This document shows positions 60,430 to 64,000 of a DNA stretch of 64,000 nt, piece after piece; the first letter of the stretch is position 1; each line of letters starts with the position of its first letter. The position numbers and the translations under genes were made by a program. The notes beneath the pieces were generated by a model. It was not told where the DNA came from. It saw only the letters and a program-made list of their open reading frames with translations, and searched no databases. This stretch comes from Pandoraea pulmonicola. Its GTDB lineage: Bacteria > Pseudomonadota > Gammaproteobacteria > Burkholderiales > Burkholderiaceae. The DNA is taken from positions 3,224,001 through 3,288,000 of the forward strand of contig NZ_CP010310.2 of NCBI RefSeq assembly GCF_000815105.2, in the 5' to 3' direction.

Positions 60430-63063
60430 ATGAAAAAGAAAGACATTGAGATTTTCGATGTCCTGTCGCTGCGCGGCCCGAATATGTGGACATATCGGCC
60501 GGTGCTTGAGGCATGGGTCGATATCGGCGAACTCGAGGAATTCCCGTCCAACAAGATCCCGGGGTTTCCCGAAAGACTGTCCGAGTGGCTGCCGAGCCTC
60601 ATCGAGCACCGCTGCAGCATCGGCGAGCGCGGGGGCTTCCTCCAGCGCCTGCACGAAGGCACGTGGCCCGGCCACATTCTCGAGCACGTCACGCTCGAAC
60701 TCCAGAACCTCGCCGGCATGCCCGGCGGCTTCGGCAAGGCACGCGAAACCCCGATCACCGGCGTCTACAAGGTGATCGTGCGCGCCTGGCACGAAGACGT
60801 GACCCGTGCGGCGCTGTTCGCCGCCCGCGACCTGGTCATGGCGGCGATCGAAAACCGTCCCTATGACGTCGAAGCCGCCGTCGAGCATCTGCGCGGTCTG
60901 GTCGACAAACACTGCCTCGGCCCGAGCACGGCGTGCATCGTCGACGCCGCCGACGACCGCGACATCCCGCATCTGCGCCTGTCCGACGGCAATCTGGTGC
61001 AACTGGGCTACGGCGCCGCCGCCCGCCGCATCTGGACCGCCGAGACCGACCGCACCCCCGCCATCGCCGAGAGCATCTCGCGCGACAAGGACCTCACCAA
61101 GCAGTTGCTCGAATCGTGTGGCGTACCCGTGCCCGAAGGCCGACTGGTCGACAGCGCCGAAGACGCCTGGGAAGCCGCCGAAGACATCGGCCTGCCGGTT
61201 GTCGTGAAGCCGTACGACGGCAACCACGGCCGCGGCGTGTTCATCAATCTCACCACGCGAGACGAAGTCACCACGGCGTTCGAAGTGGCGCTCGAAGAAG
61301 GCAACGGCGTGATCGTGGAGCGCTTCGTGTCGGGCCTGGAGCACCGTCTGCTGGTGGTCGGCGGCCGTGTCGTGGCCGCCGCCATGGGCGAGATGGCCTC
61401 GGTGGTCGGCGACGGCAAGCACACCGTGTCCGAACTCATCGAACTGCAGATCAACAGCGATCCGCGTCGCGGCAGCGCGGAAGATCAACCGCTCAACCGC
61501 GTGCGCATCGATTCGTCGGCCCGCCTGGAGCTCAAGCGCCAGGGCTTCGACGCCGACTCCGTACCGCCCGAAGGCAAGAACGTGCTGATCCAGCGCAACG
61601 GCAACGTGGCGTTCGACGTGACCGACCGCGTCCATCCGAGCGTGGCCGCGCATGCGTCGCTCGCCGCGCGCATCGTCGGCCTGGACATCGCCGGCGTGGA
61701 CCTGGTCGCCGAAGATATCTCGCGCCCACTCACCGAGCAACGTGGCGCCATCGTCGAAGTCAACGCCGGCCCGGGCCTGCTCATGCACCTGAAGCCCGCC
61801 GAAGGCACGCCGCGCCCCGTGGGCCGCGCCATCGTCGATCACCTGTTCCCCGAAGGCGACAGCGGTCGCATTCCGGTCGTCGGCATCACCGGCACCAATG
61901 GCAAGACCGTCGTCGCGCGACTGCTTACGCATCTGCTGCAGCTTGCGGGCGAGCGCACCGGCCTCGCCTGCAGCGACGGCCTGTTCCTCGACAAGCGCCT
62001 CGTCCAGGGCGGCGACCGCGCCAACTGGGATGCCGCGCAGCGTGTGCTGATGAACGCCAGCGTGACCGCCGCCGTTTTCGAGAACGACAGCACCGCCATC
62101 CTCTCGGAAGGACTCGCCTACGACCGCTGCCAGGTCGGCATCGTGACCAACATCGACCGCCCCGACCATCTGGGCCAGTACTTCGTCGAAGACGTCGACC
62201 GCATGTTCAGCGTGCTGCGCACGCAGGTCGACGTGGTACTGCCCGACGGCGTCGCCGTGCTCAACGCCCGCGATCCGCTCGTGGTCGAAATGGCCGAGCT
62301 GTGCGATGGCGACGTGATCTTCTTCGGTCTGGACGAAACCCTGCCTGCCATCGTGGCGCACCGTGCCGCCGGCAAGCGTACGGTGTTCGTGCGCAACGGC
62401 CAGGTGATCCTCGCCACCGGCACGGATGAGACGCCCCTCGGCGCCACGGCCCACATGCCGCTGACCTACGCCGGTCGCGTCGCTTTCCAGGTCGAGAACG
62501 TGCTCGCCGCCGTGGCCGCCGCCTGGTCGATGGGCGTGAGCACTGAAATCCTGCGCGCCGGCGTGACCACGTTCGACGTGGGCCAGGTGGATGCGCCGGG
62601 CCGCTTCACACTCTTCGAGAAGCAAGGCGCGACGGTGATCGTCGACGACGCCCACAACGCCCCCGCCCTGACGGCGCTCGCGGCCGCGCTCGGCACGCTG
62701 CCGGCCACGCGGCGCATTGCCGTCTACGGCGCCGGCGCCGACCGCATGGACGAAGATCTCCGCGCCGAAGGCAAGCTGCTCGGTCAGACGTTCGACCGCG
62801 TGGTGCTGTGCGACGATCTGAGCGTCAAGCGCAAGCGCCCGGCTGGGGAAACGCGTGCGCAACTGCGTGCAGGCCTGGACACTGCCGGCACCAAGGTGCA
62901 GGTGAGCGACGCCGGCGAACGGCGCGCCGCTGCCGAAGCGGCGCTGGCGCAGCTCGCAAGCGGCGAGCTGCTCGTGCTGCAGGCCGATGAAGGGAGCGCC
63001 GCCGCGATGCTCGATCTGGTGCATCTGTGGATGGGCCAACCCATGCGCGCACTGGCCGCCTGA
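60430..63063 (+). CDS. cphA: Cyanophycin synthetase, first of two (CphA' type)
   Basis: ATP-dependent ligase that builds or primes the aspartate-arginine polymer cyanophycin, a nitrogen and carbon store. 877 residues: an N-terminal domain with VLSLRGPNMWTYRPVLEA, an ATP-grasp domain (VVVKPYDGNHGRGV near residue 260; EVNAGPGLLMHL) and a Mur-ligase-like domain (GITGTNGKT near residue 487; VDDAHNAPAL). Two cphA-type genes in a row are known in several betaproteobacteria. This one differs from the second in the start of its N-domain and in the DDAHN motif. Which amino acid each gene product adds cannot be told here. Confidence 0.92.
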   Translation: MKKKDIEIFDVLSLRGPNMWTYRPVLEAWVDIGELEEFPSNKIPGFPERLSEWLPSLIEHRCSIGERGGFLQRLHEGTWPGHILEHVTLELQNLAGMPGGFGKARETPITGVYKVIVRAWHEDVTRAALFAARDLVMAAIENRPYDVEAAVEHLRGLVDKHCLGPSTACIVDAADDRDIPHLRLSDGNLVQLGYGAAARRIWTAETDRTPAIAESISRDKDLTKQLLESCGVPVPEGRLVDSAEDAWEAAEDIGLPVVVKPYDGNHGRGVFINLTTRDEVTTAFEVALEEGNGVIVERFVSGLEHRLLVVGGRVVAAAMGEMASVVGDGKHTVSELIELQINSDPRRGSAEDQPLNRVRIDSSARLELKRQGFDADSVPPEGKNVLIQRNGNVAFDVTDRVHPSVAAHASLAARIVGLDIAGVDLVAEDISRPLTEQRGAIVEVNAGPGLLMHLKPAEGTPRPVGRAIVDHLFPEGDSGRIPVVGITGTNGKTVVARLLTHLLQLAGERTGLACSDGLFLDKRLVQGGDRANWDAAQRVLMNASVTAAVFENDSTAILSEGLAYDRCQVGIVTNIDRPDHLGQYFVEDVDRMFSVLRTQVDVVLPDGVAVLNARDPLVVEMAELCDGDVIFFGLDETLPAIVAHRAAGKRTVFVRNGQVILATGTDETPLGATAHMPLTYAGRVAFQVENVLAAVAAAWSMGVSTEILRAGVTTFDVGQVDAPGRFTLFEKQGATVIVDDAHNAPALTALAAALGTLPATRRIAVYGAGADRMDEDLRAEGKLLGQTFDRVVLCDDLSVKRKRPAGETRAQLRAGLDTAGTKVQVSDAGERRAAAEAALAQLASGELLVLQADEGSAAAMLDLVHLWMGQPMRALAA

Positions 63064-63074
63064 CCGGCAACTGA

Positions 63075-63105
63075 AGACGGCGCGCGGGACGCCCCGCCGC
63101 CGTCT
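63075..63105 (+). terminator. Hairpin between the two cyanophycin synthetase genes
   Basis: AGACGGCG/CGCCGTCT arms with inner GCGGG/CCCGC pairs. The following TCTCTATATAG has few T, so it may only attenuate expression of the second gene. Confidence 0.4.
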
Positions 63106-63205
63106 CTCTATATAGATAGCCACCGAATACCCAAGCCACAGTCGTTTTTCTCGCCAACCAACCGTCATACAGGGACGCGAAGTGGACAGACAGGGATTGC
63201 AATTT

Positions 63206-64000
63206 ATGGAAGTCTCCCGTATCCGCGCATTGCGCGGCCCGAACCTCTGGAGCCGTCACACCGCCATCGAGGCGATCGTGACGTGCACCGATCTGGAATA
63301 CTCGATCGGCAATCTGGCCGGTTTCGAGGCCCGTCTGCGCGCTCGCTTCCCCGAGCTGCCGGCGCTCACGCCCGACGCGGAAGAGCGTCCGGTATCGCTG
63401 GCCGACGCGCTCGCCACCACGGCGCTGCACCTGCAGGCCACGGCCGGCTGCCCCGTCACGTTCAGCCAGACGACGCAAACCATCGAGCCGGGCACGTTCC
63501 AGGTCGTGGTGCAGTACAGCGAAGAGCCGGTGGGCCGTCTTGCGTTCGATCTCGCGCAGCAGTTGATCAATGCCGCGCTCGAAAACAGCGCATTCGATCT
63601 GGCCGATGCACTCTACCGCCTGCGCGACCTCGATGAAGACGTGCGCCTCGGCCCGTCCACCGGTTCCATCGTCTACGCCGCCGTGGCTCGTGGCATTCCG
63701 TACCGCCGCCTCACCGAAGGCTCGATGGTGCAGTTCGGCTGGGGCAGCAAGCAGCGTCGCATTCAGGCTGCCGAGACCGACCGGACTTCGGCGGTGGCCG
63801 AATCGATCGCGCAGGACAAGGATCTGACGAAGACGCTGCTGCACGCCGCCGGTGTGCCGGTGCCACTGGGCGGCACGGTGCGCGACATCGAAGACGCATG
63901 GAAACTCGTGCAGGAAATCGACTCGCCCGTCGTGGTCAAGCCGCGTGACGGCAACCAGGGCAAGGGCGTGGCCGTGCGTCTGCGCACGCGCGAGGAAATC
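63206..64000 (+). CDS. cphA: Cyanophycin synthetase, second gene, cut by the window end
   Basis: The first 265 residues are visible. It starts MEVSRIRALRGPNLWSRHTA, the classical CphA start, and continues through the N-terminal domain into the ATP-grasp domain (VVVKPRDGNQGKGVAV). An in-frame GTG eight codons upstream (63182) is an alternative start. No stop or frameshift in the visible part. Together with the preceding gene it forms the paired synthetase arrangement. Confidence 0.93.
   Translation, partial: MEVSRIRALRGPNLWSRHTAIEAIVTCTDLEYSIGNLAGFEARLRARFPELPALTPDAEERPVSLADALATTALHLQATAGCPVTFSQTTQTIEPGTFQVVVQYSEEPVGRLAFDLAQQLINAALENSAFDLADALYRLRDLDEDVRLGPSTGSIVYAAVARGIPYRRLTEGSMVQFGWGSKQRRIQAAETDRTSAVAESIAQDKDLTKTLLHAAGVPVPLGGTVRDIEDAWKLVQEIDSPVVVKPRDGNQGKGVAVRLRTREEI

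Noticed and set aside
60343..63168. A 941-codon open frame on the minus strand.
   Set aside because: Antisense of the first cyanophycin synthetase gene.

Overview
The window reads as a contiguous piece of a high-GC betaproteobacterial chromosome of the order Burkholderiales, family Burkholderiaceae. Gene content and order fit Pandoraea or a close relative of Burkholderia/Ralstonia; the genus is an inference, made without any database search. Support comes from the tig-clpP-clpX-lon-hupB-tRNA-ppiD block, the minCDE block, the paired cyanophycin synthetase genes with a divergent ABC transporter/DUF1854 pair, and the many fatty-acid and branched-chain-transport style genes. Coding density is high, and nearly all genes are ordinary chromosomal genes.

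Layout. 1-3.9 kb: tmk (cut by the window edge) and mltG on the minus strand, divergent from ygfZ, a DUF4936 gene and an NRDE gene. 3.9-8.3 kb: a minus-strand run of an MDR oxidoreductase, a thioesterase, pncA and a FadJ-like multifunctional beta-oxidation enzyme. 8.4-14 kb: a minus-strand branched-chain-type ABC transporter (livH-M-G-F) without a binding protein, preceded by an acyl-CoA ligase. 14.3-19 kb: plus-strand selO, msrB, an OB-fold periplasmic protein, yciB, bolA and a secreted parvulin. 19-23 kb: purL on the minus strand. 23.4-28.5 kb: a DadA-like dehydrogenase, the NAD(P)HX repair enzyme and pgi. 28.5-29.9 kb: ybbA and tesA, divergent with overlapping start codons.

30-40.4 kb is the minus-strand protein quality-control block: trigger factor, ClpP, ClpX, Lon, HU-beta, tRNA-Val, tRNA-Asp and PpiD. 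Its one interruption is a 1.42-kb insertion in the 3' end of the tRNA-Val gene. A 51-bp tRNA-derived direct repeat flanks it. It carries the first 44 codons of a phage-type integrase, one AT-richer orphan gene with a good promoter, a 13.7-copy hexanucleotide tandem repeat, a dyad beside the promoter, and a long hairpin. This is the most unusual part of the window.

40.8-50.2 kb: a TetR regulator followed by fadE, a high-molecular-weight FabG, a MaoC hydratase, a thiolase and fadD. Together these can make a full beta-oxidation cycle, probably through (R)-3-hydroxyacyl-CoA. 50.5-52.5 kb: minCDE. 52.8-56 kb: two small proteins, a pair of SDR genes and a divergent LysR regulator. 56.2-64 kb: rdgC, then the DUF1854 gene and an ABC exporter-type protein divergent from two consecutive cyanophycin synthetase genes, the second cut by the window end.
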